Positions 53,580-62,907 of a stretch of 64,000 bases of DNA are shown here, in pieces. This stretch comes from Cystobacter fuscus (lineage in GTDB: Bacteria > Myxococcota > Myxococcia > Myxococcales > Myxococcaceae), in NCBI RefSeq assembly GCF_002305875.1, contig NZ_CP022098.1, positions 248,001 to 312,000 on the forward strand, given 5' to 3'. The translations under genes were made by a program, and so were the position numbers. Position 1 is the first letter of the stretch. Each line of letters opens with the position of its first letter. Below the pieces are notes generated by a model. The model saw only the letters and a program-made list of their open reading frames with translations. It did no database searches and was not told the origin of the DNA.

Positions 53580-54260
53580 CTATCGTGCTCCAGGTCGGGA
53601 CTGGAGTGCATGCGGATCCCATACGTACTTCTCGCTGGGTGTCAGTCGCAGATGGGTGAATTCATGCTGGGCCACGAAGCGCTCGAAGCGCTCGGAGACG
53701 GTCAGGACACCATGAAGTCCCCGGGGACGGAAGATGTCCTCTCCCTTCCAGGTGCCAGGCTCCAAGGTGAATCCATGGATGGATTCGAAGTGCGTGTAGC
53801 GGCACTCCTCACAGGCGGGGGGCTGCGCGCCCCGCAGTTGGCTGTGTGCCAGGTCCACTGCTGCGCGACCAAAGCAGGCCCTGACGAGGACGTAGTGAGG
53901 GCTCGCGGAGGGCCTGGGTTCTCGCCCTCGCTTACGTACCCGGAGGATCTCGACGGGGTGGAAGCCTTCGAGTCCCGTGAGCCCCTCGTCGCGGAAGGCC
54001 TGGGCGAGGCGCTCGGAGATAAGGATATCGTCTCCGGAAGCTCCAATGAAATCGCCGAACGCCTCGCCGTGCAACACGAGGTTCGCGCGATAGGGAGGGA
54101 GCCATTGCCGCATCCCGATGGGGCCTCCGCATCGCGGGCAATCCACGCCCGCTCCGAGGTTGACGGGCTCGACCGCGTCGAGCTCGACATCATGATGCGA
54201 ATGGGTTGCGCCTCCCTCCAGGACGAAGAAGCGCGGGGAGGTGAGCACTTCAGAACCCAT
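53580..54260 (-). CDS. Probable immunity protein with two CxxC motifs
   Basis: 226 residues from ATG 54260, overlapping the toxin stop by 11 bp (ATG 54314 is alternative). A zinc-ribbon-like CPRCGG (about 43-48) and a second CEECR (about 166-170) lie around an Imm11-like core (DDILISERLAQAFRDEGLTG, FHPVEIL, ERFERFVAQHEFTHLRL). This resembles the double-CXXCG immunity proteins of myxobacterial Sit (swarming-inhibition toxin) systems, though the second motif has lost its Gly. Overlap with the upstream toxin gene supports co-translation. The exact family is uncertain. Confidence 0.6.
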   Translation of the reverse strand: MGSEVLTSPRFFVLEGGATHSHHDVELDAVEPVNLGAGVDCPRCGGPIGMRQWLPPYRANLVLHGEAFGDFIGASGDDILISERLAQAFRDEGLTGLEGFHPVEILRVRKRGREPRPSASPHYVLVRACFGRAAVDLAHSQLRGAQPPACEECRYTHFESIHGFTLEPGTWKGEDIFRPRGLHGVLTVSERFERFVAQHEFTHLRLTPSEKYVWDPHALQSRPGAR

Positions 54261-54840
54261 GAGGGAACCTCGCACGCATCCCCACGCGACTGTAGAGTTC
54301 TCGGAGGAATGCAATGAATTGCTCGGGAGTGGCCCGACGGTACTGCTGGAGCCAGCGGATGACTTCCTCGTCTACCGCTCGGTGCCACTCCTGGTAGCCA
54401 CAGTGCGCTTGTTCATCCACGGCCCGGGTGACGAAGCGTGGGTCTCGGAGCTTGTAGTGTCCTTGGAGTGTTCGATGCTTCTCCAACTCCCTGGAGATAC
54501 GCTTGGAGATGATGTGGTGTAATTGTCCCTTGCACTTCGTGGGTTCGGAGCAATCGGTGGATGAATCGGCTTCAGCCTGGGTCGCCGCTTCCATTTTCTG
54601 GCCGGCGTCCTCCAACACCTTGGCCTGCGTCGCAATCTGCTCCAACTGAGTGAGGATTTCCGCCGCTTTTTTCGGTTCGCTCAGTCGCAGCGTCTCGCAC
54701 GCGGTGAGCATACCGGCCTTACAGTGGCACACTGTCGACAGGTCGCCCGGAGCGCACGGTATCTGTGTGAGCAGCATCAATATAATTGTGAGGATGGCCT
54801 TCCTCCCGAGAATAATGGCCCGGGTTCGGGATGGTATCAT
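54250..54840 (-). CDS. Exported HNH/AHH-type nuclease toxin
   Basis: 196 residues from ATG 54840, chosen because it begins a signal sequence (GRKAILTIILMLLTQIPC) with a possible lipobox Cys29. A Cys-containing helical spacer (about 35-100) leads to the toxin domain: KGQLHHIISKRI at 104-115 with the double His typical of AHH/GHH/HNH nuclease toxins, then DPRFVTRAVDEQAHCGYQEW and HRAVDEEVIRWLQ, ending MRARFPHGF. It is probably a DNase or RNase delivered to kin, as in myxobacterial outer-membrane exchange. The cognate immunity gene overlaps its stop. No secretion apparatus is nearby. Confidence 0.72.
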   Translation of the reverse strand: MIPSRTRAIILGRKAILTIILMLLTQIPCAPGDLSTVCHCKAGMLTACETLRLSEPKKAAEILTQLEQIATQAKVLEDAGQKMEAATQAEADSSTDCSEPTKCKGQLHHIISKRISRELEKHRTLQGHYKLRDPRFVTRAVDEQAHCGYQEWHRAVDEEVIRWLQQYRRATPEQFIAFLRELYSRVGMRARFPHGF

Positions 54841-55244
54841 CCGATGCGGAGTTCGGGTCCATGTCTCCACCCATGCAGCGCTTGGGCCATGGCCTTCACC
54901 TGGACTTGCGCTTCCTGGAACCGGGCATGTAGGTCGGACATGGGGACTCTCTCGACAGCGGGGGACGGCTGCTCTCGCGACCCTACCAGGAAGCCGCTTC
55001 CAGGATGCCGGTGACCTCGAACCAGGGGGGATCGGGAGATGGATTCGCTTGGGCCTCGGCACCGTGCTCCTCGGTACAGGAGGGCGGTTGGGTGTGCACT
55101 CCCCGTGGCCAGAATCCGTTGGAAGTTGTCGTTCCGGCCACTCGCGGGGGGGGGCTGGTCCAGGCTTGATTACAAACATCCCCGCGCCTGGTGAAGGCAG
55201 ACATTCCATCGGGCTCGGCGATGACCCATGAAAGGGAACGCGAA
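54841..55244. other. 404 bp gap between the toxin gene and the DJ-1/PfpI gene
   Basis: 54841-54893 has no recognised content and should contain the toxin promoter. 54894-55090 is the gene-fragment scar. 55091-55244 is unassigned upstream sequence of the DJ-1 gene with the ribosome site AAAGGGA at 55231-55237. Confidence 0.6.
54894..55090. repeat. Composite scar: fragments of ACBP, GNAT and OMP genes
   Basis: 54894-55046 copies 50581-50732, and from 55046 the sequence continues as a copy of 51959-52003, encoding WIRLGLGTVLL in place of WVRLGLGTVLF. The order and strand are those of the intact region, with about 1.2 kb (50733-51958) missing. This is the remnant of a duplicated ACBP-GNAT-OMP segment. 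Substitutions and small indels show it is old. Confidence 0.88.
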
Positions 55245-55946
55245 ATGAATCAGACACAACCGCCGCCGCTCCAGATTGGAATGCTGCTCTACCCGGACTT
55301 CACGCTGCTGGACCTGACCGGTCCGCAAGCCGTGTTGGGCTTCATCAATGGGAAGACGCACCTCGTGTGGAAGACGCTCGACACGGTCACCTCCGATTCG
55401 GGAGTCGGCATCCAGCCGACCGCGACCTTCAAGGACTGTCCGGACGACCTGGACATCCTGTTCGTGCCGGGTGGGTTCGGCACGGCTCAGGCCATGGAGG
55501 ATCCGGAGATTCTCCGGTTCCTCGCGGACCGGGCGGCGCGAGCCCGATACGTGACGTCCGTGTGCTCGGGGTCGCTCATCCTGGGGGCCGCGGGCCTGCT
55601 CCGTGGGTACAAGGCCACGACGCATTGGGCCGTGCACGAACTGCTGCCGATGTTTGGCGCGGAAGCGGTCCAGGCACGCGTCGTGGTCGACCGGAACCGG
55701 ATCTCCGGCGGAGGGGTGACGGCGGGCATCGATTTCGGGCTGGTGCTCCTGGCCCGGTTGCGCGGGGAGGAGGCCGCCAGGCGCACGCAGCTCATGCTGG
55801 AGTACGACCCGCAGCCTCCCTTCGATGCGGGCACGCCCAAGACCGCCGAGCCTCACATCGTGAAGCAGGTCATGGACTTCCTCGAGCTATCCAACCAGCA
55901 GATGTCGCGAAGCGCCGAGGTCGCACTCCGCGCGACGCGCGCTTGA
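55245..55946 (+). CDS. DJ-1/PfpI family protein, isonitrile-hydratase-like
   Basis: 233 residues from ATG 55245, with AAAGGGA 8 bp upstream (in-frame ATGs at 55191 and 55221 lie in poor context). The fold signature is clear: GMLLYPDFTLLDLTGPQAVL, LDILFVPGGFG and the nucleophile elbow VTSVCSGSLILGAAGLL with the catalytic Cys, then ATTHW and GGGVTAGID. This set matches isonitrile-hydratase-like members (about 230 residues). It may convert isonitriles to formamides; related proteins have other roles. Confidence 0.85.
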   Translation: MNQTQPPPLQIGMLLYPDFTLLDLTGPQAVLGFINGKTHLVWKTLDTVTSDSGVGIQPTATFKDCPDDLDILFVPGGFGTAQAMEDPEILRFLADRAARARYVTSVCSGSLILGAAGLLRGYKATTHWAVHELLPMFGAEAVQARVVVDRNRISGGGVTAGIDFGLVLLARLRGEEAARRTQLMLEYDPQPPFDAGTPKTAEPHIVKQVMDFLELSNQQMSRSAEVALRATRA

Positions 55947-56110
55947 GCGATTGCTCGGGAGCTCCGGGCGTGTAGGGCGCACGGCCCGCGAGGGGCCCAT
56001 CGTGCAAGGTGCAATCCGGGAGCGATGGGGTTTCGCCCAAGTCCCCGGAATCACGAAGCGTAAAGGACAGGGCGACGGGTACGGCGCGTGCTCCTGGAGA
56101 GGAGCACACC

Positions 56111-57172
56111 ATGGCTCCTTCCTGCCTCGCACCCTTGTTGTCGTCCCTGCTGCTCGGTCAGTCGCCGGCCGGGTCCCTCGCCTCACGCCTGAAGGTGGAG
56201 GGCGGGGCGGACGTCTATTACGGCTACAACCCCAACCGCCCGGCGAGCGGTGCCAACTTCCTTCCCGGCACGGGCACCACTGCCCTGCGCGACAACGCCT
56301 TCACGCTCAACCTGGCCAGCCTGGGGGTGAGTCTGGAGCCCGCGCCCGTGGGCTTCCGTGTCCTGGTGGGTCTGGGCACCGCGGTGGACGTGGTGCACGC
56401 CGCCGAGCCCAAGGCCCCCGGTATCGGGCCCGAGGTGTGGCGGCTGCTCCAGCAGGCGTCCGTGTCCTATGTGCATGGGCCCCTCGCGCTGGAGGCGGGC
56501 ATCTACCCGAGCCACATCGGCCTGGAGGTGCTGCCCTCGCAGGGCAACTGGACGTACACCCGCTCGTGGATGGGGGAGCTGTCGCCCTACTACCAGGCGG
56601 GGCTCAAGGGCACGTGGACGTTCTCGAAGGAGTGGAGCGCACAACTTCACGTGCTCAATGGCTGGCAGACCATTGGCGAGAACAACCGCGGCAAGGCCCT
56701 GGGCACGCAGGTGGCCTACGCGGGCGAGCGGCTGTCGGCTTCCTTCAACACCTTCATCGGCGAGGAGGGCTCGGGAGGGGACGAGGGCCTGCGGCTCTTC
56801 GGCGACCTGGTGGCCACCTGGCGGGTGACGGAGGCGCTGAGCCTCGCGGCCACCGCGGACGTGGGCACCCAGCGGCGCCCCGGCCAATCCGCCGCTGTCT
56901 GGTACGCCGCCGCGCTCAATGGCCGCTTCCAGGTGGCCGGGCCCGTGGCGGTGGCCGCGCGCGCTGAGTTCTTCGATGACCGGGGCGGCCTCATCAGTGG
57001 CACCGTGCAGCGGCTCGTGGAGGGCACCCTCACCCTCGAGTTGCGGCCCGTGGAGCACCTCGTCCTCAAGCTGGAGGCGCGGCATGACCGCTCCAGCGCG
57101 GAGGTGTTTGACGGCTCCGCGCCACGTCCCACCCAGACCCTCGTGGTGGCCGGAGCCACCGCGTTTTTCTAG
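56111..57172 (+). CDS. Beta-barrel porin (porin-2/OmpL-like)
   Basis: 353 residues from ATG 56111 with GGAGAGGAG upstream. The signal peptide (LAPLLSSLLLGQSPAGSLA) is followed by many amphipathic strands (VEGGADVYYGYNPNRP, FTLNLASLGVSLEP, ASVSYVHGPLALEAGIYPSH, LKLEARHDRSSAEVF), ending in FF. It matches the putative beta-barrel porin-2 family. It lies 9 bp upstream of the first small kdp gene, so it is probably part of the Kdp operon and may let K+ or counter-ions cross the outer membrane. Confidence 0.82.
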   Translation: MAPSCLAPLLSSLLLGQSPAGSLASRLKVEGGADVYYGYNPNRPASGANFLPGTGTTALRDNAFTLNLASLGVSLEPAPVGFRVLVGLGTAVDVVHAAEPKAPGIGPEVWRLLQQASVSYVHGPLALEAGIYPSHIGLEVLPSQGNWTYTRSWMGELSPYYQAGLKGTWTFSKEWSAQLHVLNGWQTIGENNRGKALGTQVAYAGERLSASFNTFIGEEGSGGDEGLRLFGDLVATWRVTEALSLAATADVGTQRRPGQSAAVWYAAALNGRFQVAGPVAVAARAEFFDDRGGLISGTVQRLVEGTLTLELRPVEHLVLKLEARHDRSSAEVFDGSAPRPTQTLVVAGATAFF

Positions 57173-57181
57173 GAGCCACCC

Positions 57182-57262
57182 ATGGATGCCGTCCTGCTGC
57201 TGGTGACCGTTGGTTTCTTCGCGCTCACGGGGGCGTATGCCCTTGGCTGTGAGCATCTGTGA
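57182..57262 (+). CDS. 26-residue membrane peptide before kdpF
   Basis: ATG 57182 encodes MDAVLLLVTVGFFALTGAYA followed by LGCEHL and a stop: one TM helix. It lies between the porin gene and kdpF, with close spacing on both sides. It is likely a small accessory subunit or a second KdpF-like stabilising peptide. It is too short for ordinary gene finders. Confidence 0.6.
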   Translation: MDAVLLLVTVGFFALTGAYALGCEHL

Positions 57263-57278
57263 AAGGCAGACATTCCCC

Positions 57279-57368
57279 ATGACCTTCGATTACGTCGCCG
57301 GTGCCGTGCTCGCGGTGCTGCTCACCATCTATCTCGTCTACGCCCTGCTGCGGCCCGAGCGTTTCTAG
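57279..57368 (+). CDS. kdpF: KdpF, small Kdp subunit
   Basis: 29 residues: [20 protein letters not shown] then YALLRPERF. The Y-x-L-L-RPE-x-F end is the KdpF hallmark. It is a single TM peptide that stabilises the KdpABC complex. The start is 10 bp after AAAGGCAG, and kdpA begins 11 bp after its stop. Confidence 0.88.
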   Translation: MTFDYVAGAVLAVLLTIYLVYALLRPERF

Positions 57369-57379
57369 GAAGGACAGCC

Positions 57380-59098
57380 ATGAGTCTCCTCGGTTGGTCG
57401 CAGATCCTCCTCTTCCTCGCCCTGGTGCTCGCGTTGACGCGGCCCGTGGGCGCCTACCTCTTCCGGGTCTTCGAGGGACCCGTGCAACCCCTTCCCCGGG
57501 TGCTCGGCCCCGTGGAGCGCCTGCTGTTGCGGCTGTGCGGAGCCTTCCCGGCACGCGAGCAGACGTGGGGGCAGTACACGCTGGCGCTCCTGGCCTTCAG
57601 CCTCGTGGGAATGCTCGCCACCTACGTGGTGCTGCGCCTGCAACACGTGCTGCCGCTCAACCCCCAGGGCCTGCCGACGGTGGGGCCGGAGCTCGCCTTC
57701 AACACGGCGGCGAGCTTCACCACCAACACCAACTGGCAGTCCTACGCGGGCGAGTCCACGATGAGCTACCTCAGCCAGATGCTGGGGCTCGCCACGCACA
57801 ACTTCACGTCCGCGGCGGCGGGCCTCGGGGTGGCGCTGGCACTCGCCCGGGGCTTCACCCGGCGGCCCGGTCCCGAGGGCTCCAAGACCCTGGGCAACTT
57901 CTGGGTCGATCTGGTGCGCGGCCTGCTCTACGTGTTCCTGCCGCTGTGCCTCGTCTACGCGCTCTTCCTCGTGGCCCAGGGCGTGCCGCAGACGTTCGCC
58001 CCCTCGCGCGAGCTGACGACGCTGGAGGGCGTGAAGCAGACGTTGGCGCTCGGGCCGGTGGCCTCGCAGGAGGCCATCAAGATGCTCGGCACCAATGGTG
58101 GTGGCTTCTTCAACGCCAACAGCGCCCACCCCTTCGAGAACCCCACGCCGCTCGCCAACCTGGTGCAGATGCTCTCCATCTTCCTCATTCCCGCGGCCCT
58201 CACGTACACCTACGGGCGGATGGCCGGGGACACGCGCCAGGGCTGGGCGCTCTTCACGGCGATGAGCCTCCTGTTCCTCGTGGGCGTGACCGTGGCCTAT
58301 GCCGCCGAGTCCGCCTCCAACCCCGCCGTGGCCGCCGCCCAGGTGGCTCCCGCCGGCAACCTCGAGGGCAAGGAGGTGCGCTTTGGTGTCGCCGCCTCGG
58401 CCCTCTTCGCCACCGTCACCACGGATGCCTCGTGCGGTGCCGTCAATGCCATGCATGACAGCTTCATGCCGCTCGGGGGGCTGGTGCCCCTGGTGAACAT
58501 GCAACTGGGCGAGGTCATCTTCGGCGGCGTGGGCGCGGGCCTCTACGGCATCCTCGTCATGGTGGTGCTCGCCGTCTTCATCGCCGGCCTCATGGTGGGC
58601 CGCACGCCCGAGTACCTCGGCAAGAAGATCGAGGCGCGCGAGATGAAGCTCGCCATGCTGTACGTGCTCATCTTCCCGCTCGTCATCCTCTGTCTGAGCG
58701 CGGTGGCGGCGGTGCTGCCCCAGGGCGTGTCCTCGCTCAACAACGCCGGGCCCCATGGCCTGTCCGAGCTGCTGTATGCCTTCACCAGCGGCACGGCCAA
58801 CAACGGCAGTGCCTTCGCCGGCCTCAACGCCAACACGCCCTTCTGGAACGTGAGCCTGGGCCTGTCCATGCTCGCCGGGCGCTTCCTGATGATCGTCCCG
58901 GTGCTGGCGCTCGCGGGCGGCATGGTGGGCAAGAAGGTCGTGGCGGCGGGCCCCGGCACCTTCCCCACCCACGGCGGACTCTTCACGGGGCTGCTGGTGA
59001 GCGTCGTCGTCATCGTGGGCGCGCTCACCTTCTTCCCCGCTCTCTCCCTCGGTCCCATCGTCGAGCACTTCCTCGCCGGGGCCGGAAAGGCGTTCTGA
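57380..59098 (+). CDS. kdpA: KdpA, potassium-binding channel-like subunit
   Basis: 572 residues, about 10 TM helices. The four selectivity-filter loops are recognisable: [51 protein letters not shown] and [14 protein letters not shown]. It takes up K+ from the periplasm and feeds it to KdpB. The length is close to E. coli KdpA (557). An AAGGACAG ribosome site precedes ATG 57380. It ends 1 bp before kdpB. Confidence 0.96.
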   Translation: MSLLGWSQILLFLALVLALTRPVGAYLFRVFEGPVQPLPRVLGPVERLLLRLCGAFPAREQTWGQYTLALLAFSLVGMLATYVVLRLQHVLPLNPQGLPTVGPELAFNTAASFTTNTNWQSYAGESTMSYLSQMLGLATHNFTSAAAGLGVALALARGFTRRPGPEGSKTLGNFWVDLVRGLLYVFLPLCLVYALFLVAQGVPQTFAPSRELTTLEGVKQTLALGPVASQEAIKMLGTNGGGFFNANSAHPFENPTPLANLVQMLSIFLIPAALTYTYGRMAGDTRQGWALFTAMSLLFLVGVTVAYAAESASNPAVAAAQVAPAGNLEGKEVRFGVAASALFATVTTDASCGAVNAMHDSFMPLGGLVPLVNMQLGEVIFGGVGAGLYGILVMVVLAVFIAGLMVGRTPEYLGKKIEAREMKLAMLYVLIFPLVILCLSAVAAVLPQGVSSLNNAGPHGLSELLYAFTSGTANNGSAFAGLNANTPFWNVSLGLSMLAGRFLMIVPVLALAGGMVGKKVVAAGPGTFPTHGGLFTGLLVSVVVIVGALTFFPALSLGPIVEHFLAGAGKAF

Positions 59099-59099
59099 C

Positions 59100-61139
59100 A
59101 TGTCCTCGCTTCTCGAACCGGCACTCCTCAAGCAGGCCAGTCTGGACAGTCTGCGCAAGCTGCACCCCCGGGACGTGGCCCGCAACCCCGTGATGTTCGT
59201 GGTGTGGGCGGGCAGCGTGCTCACCACGGTCCTGGTGGTGAAGGACCTCGTGGCCCCGGGGCCCGACGCCACGCCCGCGTGGTTCACCGTGGGGGTGACG
59301 CTCTGGCTGTGGTTCACCGTGCTCTTCGCCAACTTCGCCGAGGCCGTGGCCGAGGGCCGGGGCAAGGCCCAGGCGGGGGCCCTGCGCAAGATGCGCCGGG
59401 ACACGCCCGCGCGCAGGCTCGTGGACGGACGCGAGGAGAAGGTGTCCGCGCCGGACCTGCGCAAGGACGACCTCGTGGTGTGCGAGGCGGGAGACCTCAT
59501 CCCCGGCGACGGCGAGGTGGTGGAGGGCATCGCCAGCGTGGACGAGTCCGCCATCACCGGCGAGTCCGCCCCCGTCATCCGCGAGTCCGGTGGAGACCGC
59601 TCGTCCGTGACGGGAGGCACCAAGGTGCTCTCCGACCGCATCGTGGTGCGCATCACCACCAATCCGGGCGAGTCCTTCCTGGACCGGATGATCGGCCTGG
59701 TGGAGGGCGCGGCACGGCAGAAGACGCCCAACGAGATTGCCCTGCACATCCTCCTGGTGGGGCTCACGGTCGTCTTCCTGCTCGCGTGCGTGACGCTGGT
59801 GCCGCTCGCGCTCTATTCGGGGGTGAGGCTGTCGGGCACGGCGGTGGTGGCGCTGCTCGTGTGTCTCATTCCCACGACGATCGGCGGCCTGCTGTCGGCC
59901 ATCGGCATCGCGGGCATGGACCGGCTCTTGCGCAAGAACGTGCTCGCCATGAGCGGCCGGGCGGTGGAGGCGGCGGGAGACGTGGACACGCTGCTGCTCG
60001 ACAAGACGGGCACCATCACCCTGGGCAACCGCATGGCCACGGAGCTGCTCCCCCTGCCGGGCGTGCGCATGGAGGAGCTGGCCGAGGCCTCGCAGCTCGC
60101 GAGCCTCGCGGACGAGACGCCCGAGGGCCGCTCCATCGTCGTGCTGGTGAAGGACACCTACAAGATGCGTCCCCGCGAACTCCAGGCGCACCAGGCCACC
60201 TTCGTGGCGTTCTCCGCCCAGACGCGCATGAGCGGGTGCGACCTCGTGGATCCCCACCCGCGCGCCATCCGCAAGGGCGCGGTGGACGCGGTCATCCGGT
60301 ACGTGGAGTCCCAGGGCGCCACCGTGCCGTCCGAGCTGCGCGAGACGGCGGCGCGCATCGGTGACGCGGGCGGCACGCCGCTGGCGGTGGCGGATGGGGC
60401 ACGGGTGCTGGGCCTCATCCACCTCAAGGACGTGGTGAAGGGCGGCATCAAGGAGCGCTTCGAGCGCTTCCGCGCCATGGGCATCCGCACGGTGATGATC
60501 ACCGGCGACAACCCGCGCACGGCGGGGGCGATTGCCCGCGAGGCCGGAGTGGATGACTTCCTCGCCGAGGCGACTCCCGAGGCGAAGCTCGCCCTCATCC
60601 GCGCCGAGCAGGCCAAGGGCAAGCTCGTGGCGATGACGGGCGATGGCACCAACGACGCGCCCGCGCTCGCCCAGGCCGACGTGGGCGTGGCGATGAACAC
60701 CGGCACCCAGGCCGCCAAGGAGGCCGGCAACATGGTGGACCTGGACTCCAACCCCACCAAGCTCCTGGAGGTGGTGGAGGTGGGCAAGCAGCTCCTCATG
60801 ACGCGCGGCACGCTCACCACCTTCTCCATCGCCAACGACGTGGCCAAGTACTTCGCCATCCTCCCCGCGCTCTTCCTCGGCGTCTTCCCCGAGATGCGCC
60901 CGCTCAACGTCATGGGCCTCACGTCGCCCTACAGCGCCATCCTCTCGGCCGTCATCTTCAACGCCCTCATCATCATCGCCCTCATCCCGCTCGCGCTCCG
61001 GGGCGTGCGCTACCGCCCCCTGGGCGCGGCCGCGCTCCTGCGCCGCAGCCTGCTGCTCTACGGCGTGGGCGGCGTGCTCGTGCCCTTCATCGGCATCAAG
61101 GTCATCGACGTGGTGCTCACCGCCGTGGGCCTCGCTTGA
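59100..61139 (+). CDS. kdpB: KdpB, P-type ATPase subunit
   Basis: 679 residues (E. coli 682). The actuator motif is TGES ([10 protein letters not shown]), the phosphorylation site [11 protein letters not shown] (about residue 301), and the hinge is [22 protein letters not shown] helices flank these domains, including [20 protein letters not shown]. It hydrolyses ATP to drive K+ uptake through KdpA. There is one base between kdpA and kdpB. Confidence 0.96.
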   Translation: MSSLLEPALLKQASLDSLRKLHPRDVARNPVMFVVWAGSVLTTVLVVKDLVAPGPDATPAWFTVGVTLWLWFTVLFANFAEAVAEGRGKAQAGALRKMRRDTPARRLVDGREEKVSAPDLRKDDLVVCEAGDLIPGDGEVVEGIASVDESAITGESAPVIRESGGDRSSVTGGTKVLSDRIVVRITTNPGESFLDRMIGLVEGAARQKTPNEIALHILLVGLTVVFLLACVTLVPLALYSGVRLSGTAVVALLVCLIPTTIGGLLSAIGIAGMDRLLRKNVLAMSGRAVEAAGDVDTLLLDKTGTITLGNRMATELLPLPGVRMEELAEASQLASLADETPEGRSIVVLVKDTYKMRPRELQAHQATFVAFSAQTRMSGCDLVDPHPRAIRKGAVDAVIRYVESQGATVPSELRETAARIGDAGGTPLAVADGARVLGLIHLKDVVKGGIKERFERFRAMGIRTVMITGDNPRTAGAIAREAGVDDFLAEATPEAKLALIRAEQAKGKLVAMTGDGTNDAPALAQADVGVAMNTGTQAAKEAGNMVDLDSNPTKLLEVVEVGKQLLMTRGTLTTFSIANDVAKYFAILPALFLGVFPEMRPLNVMGLTSPYSAILSAVIFNALIIIALIPLALRGVRYRPLGAAALLRRSLLLYGVGGVLVPFIGIKVIDVVLTAVGLA

Positions 61140-61153
61140 GAAAGGACTTCTCC

Positions 61154-61753
61154 ATGTCTTCCACCCTGTTGTCCGCCCTGCGCGCCACGCTCGTCACCTT
61201 CGCCCTCACCGGCCTGCTCTACCCCCTGGCCGTCACCGGCCTGTCCCAGGTGCTCTTCGCCCACGAGGCCCAGGGCTCGCTCGTCACCGACGATCGGGGT
61301 CAGGTGGTGGGCAGCGCCCTCCTCGCCCAGGGCTTCTCGCGCGAGGGTTACTTCCAGCCCCGTCCCTCCGCGGCGGGTGTCGGGTACGATGCCTCCGCCT
61401 CCTCGGGCAGCAACCTGGGGCCCACCTCCCAGAAGCTGCGCGAGCGCGTCGCGGCCGACGCCGAGCGCCTGCGCCAGGAAAACCCCGAGGCCCCGGGGCC
61501 GGTGCCCACCGAGCTCGTCACGACTTCTGGCTCCGGGTTGGATCCCCACCTGTCGCCCGAGGCCGTGCGCTGGCAGGTGCCCCGGGTGGCCCGGGCGCGC
61601 CGCGTGGAGCCCGAGCGCGTCCAGGCGGTGGTGGACTCGCTCGTCGAGGAGCGGACGCTCGGCGTGCTCGGCGAGCCCCGGGTGAACGTGCTCCTGCTCA
61701 ATCTGGCGTTGGATCGCCGTCTGGGGACGGCTACGTTGGCCGGAGGGTCTTGA
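61154..61753 (+). CDS. kdpC: KdpC subunit
   Basis: 199 residues from ATG 61154 with AAAGGA upstream. One N-terminal TM helix ([20 protein letters not shown]) precedes a periplasmic domain with [20 protein letters not shown] and the conserved [18 protein letters not shown]. It stabilises the KdpFABC complex and aids ATP binding by KdpB. The stop shares one base with the next gene's start. Confidence 0.94.
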   Translation: MSSTLLSALRATLVTFALTGLLYPLAVTGLSQVLFAHEAQGSLVTDDRGQVVGSALLAQGFSREGYFQPRPSAAGVGYDASASSGSNLGPTSQKLRERVAADAERLRQENPEAPGPVPTELVTTSGSGLDPHLSPEAVRWQVPRVARARRVEPERVQAVVDSLVEERTLGVLGEPRVNVLLLNLALDRRLGTATLAGGS

Positions 61754-62907
61754 TGCCCCGAGGGCGCGCGGAAGATTTCCTGGAGCTGGTCGAGCGGGGC
61801 CGGCGCGGGCGGCTGAAGCTATACATCGGCTTCGCCGCCGGCGTGGGAAAGACCTATCGCATGCTCGAGGAGGCCCATGCCCTGCGCAAGCGGGGCGTGG
61901 ACGTGGTGCTCGGCTTCGTCGAGACGCACGGCCGCGCCGAGACCCAGGCGCTCATCGAGGGGCTGGAGGGGGTGCCCCGTGCCGTCTTCACCTACCGCGA
62001 CGTGTCCGTGGAGGAGATGGACCTGGACCGGGTGCTCGCGCGCAAGCCCCAGGTGGTGGTGGTGGACGAGCTGGCGCACTCCAACGTGCCCCTGTGCCGT
62101 CATCGCAAGCGCTACCAGGACGTGGAGGAATTGCTCGCCGCGGGCATCAACGTCATTGGCGCCTTCAACGTGCAGCACCTGGAGAGCCTCAATGATCTGC
62201 TCGAGCGCAACATCGGCGTGCGCGTGCGCGAGACGATCCCGGACAGCTTCCTCAAGAGCGCGGACCAGGTGGTGAACCTGGACCTGGCGGTGGAGGACCT
62301 GCACGAGCGGCTCCGGGCGGGGAAGATCTACGCGGCGGACAAGGTATCGGGCGCGCTGGAGAGCTTCTTCCGCCAGGACAACCTGTCCACGCTGCGCGAG
62401 CTGGCGCTGCGGGAGGTGGCCGAGAGTCTGGACCGGGCCACGGGCACGCGGGCGCGCACGGGGGAGGACTCGCCGAAGCCCGGGGGCTGGGGCCGGTTGA
62501 TGGTGGCGCTCAGCAGCAATCCGCCGCACGCGGCCACGCTCCTGCGCCGGGGCTCGCGCATGGCGGGCCGGCTGAACACGGATTGGTTCGTCGTGTACGT
62601 GGAGACGCCGCGCGAGGCCCCGCACCTCATCGACGCCGAGGCGCAGCGCCACCTGCTGACGAACATCGAGCTGGCGCGGGAGCTGGGCGCGGAGGTGGTG
62701 CGGCTCAAGTCGGAAGACCCCGTGGGGGCGCTGCTGGACTTCGCGCGCTCGCACGGGGTGGGGCACATCATCGTGGGCCGCTCGCGGCAGCCGTGGTGGC
62801 GGCGCATGTTGGGGCTCGCCTCGGACGTGCGGCTGTTGCGCGAGGGGGACGGCATCGACATCCACGTGGTGTCCTTCCACCCCCCGCGGGAGGAGCGGCG
62901 GCCATGA
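61753..62907 (+). CDS. KdpD N-terminal half (KdpD domain plus universal stress domain), no kinase
   Basis: 384 residues from ATG 61753. The KdpD domain (about 15-225) has the Walker A-like GFAAGVGKTYRMLEEAH and VVVDELAHSNVP, then GAFNVQHLESLNDL. A USP domain (about 250-370) follows (LMVALSSNPPHAATLLRRGS, GVGHIIVGRSRQPWW). E. coli KdpD continues with four TM helices and a histidine kinase; this protein stops before both. The next gene, overlapping by 4 bp, supplies a membrane histidine kinase. The sensor is therefore split into two polypeptides. Confidence 0.9.
   Translation: MPRGRAEDFLELVERGRRGRLKLYIGFAAGVGKTYRMLEEAHALRKRGVDVVLGFVETHGRAETQALIEGLEGVPRAVFTYRDVSVEEMDLDRVLARKPQVVVVDELAHSNVPLCRHRKRYQDVEELLAAGINVIGAFNVQHLESLNDLLERNIGVRVRETIPDSFLKSADQVVNLDLAVEDLHERLRAGKIYAADKVSGALESFFRQDNLSTLRELALREVAESLDRATGTRARTGEDSPKPGGWGRLMVALSSNPPHAATLLRRGSRMAGRLNTDWFVVYVETPREAPHLIDAEAQRHLLTNIELARELGAEVVRLKSEDPVGALLDFARSHGVGHIIVGRSRQPWWRRMLGLASDVRLLREGDGIDIHVVSFHPPREERRP

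Noticed and set aside
57365-59767. 800-codon open frame opposite kdpA and kdpB
   Set aside because: Antisense to unambiguous Kdp genes; no recognisable domain.
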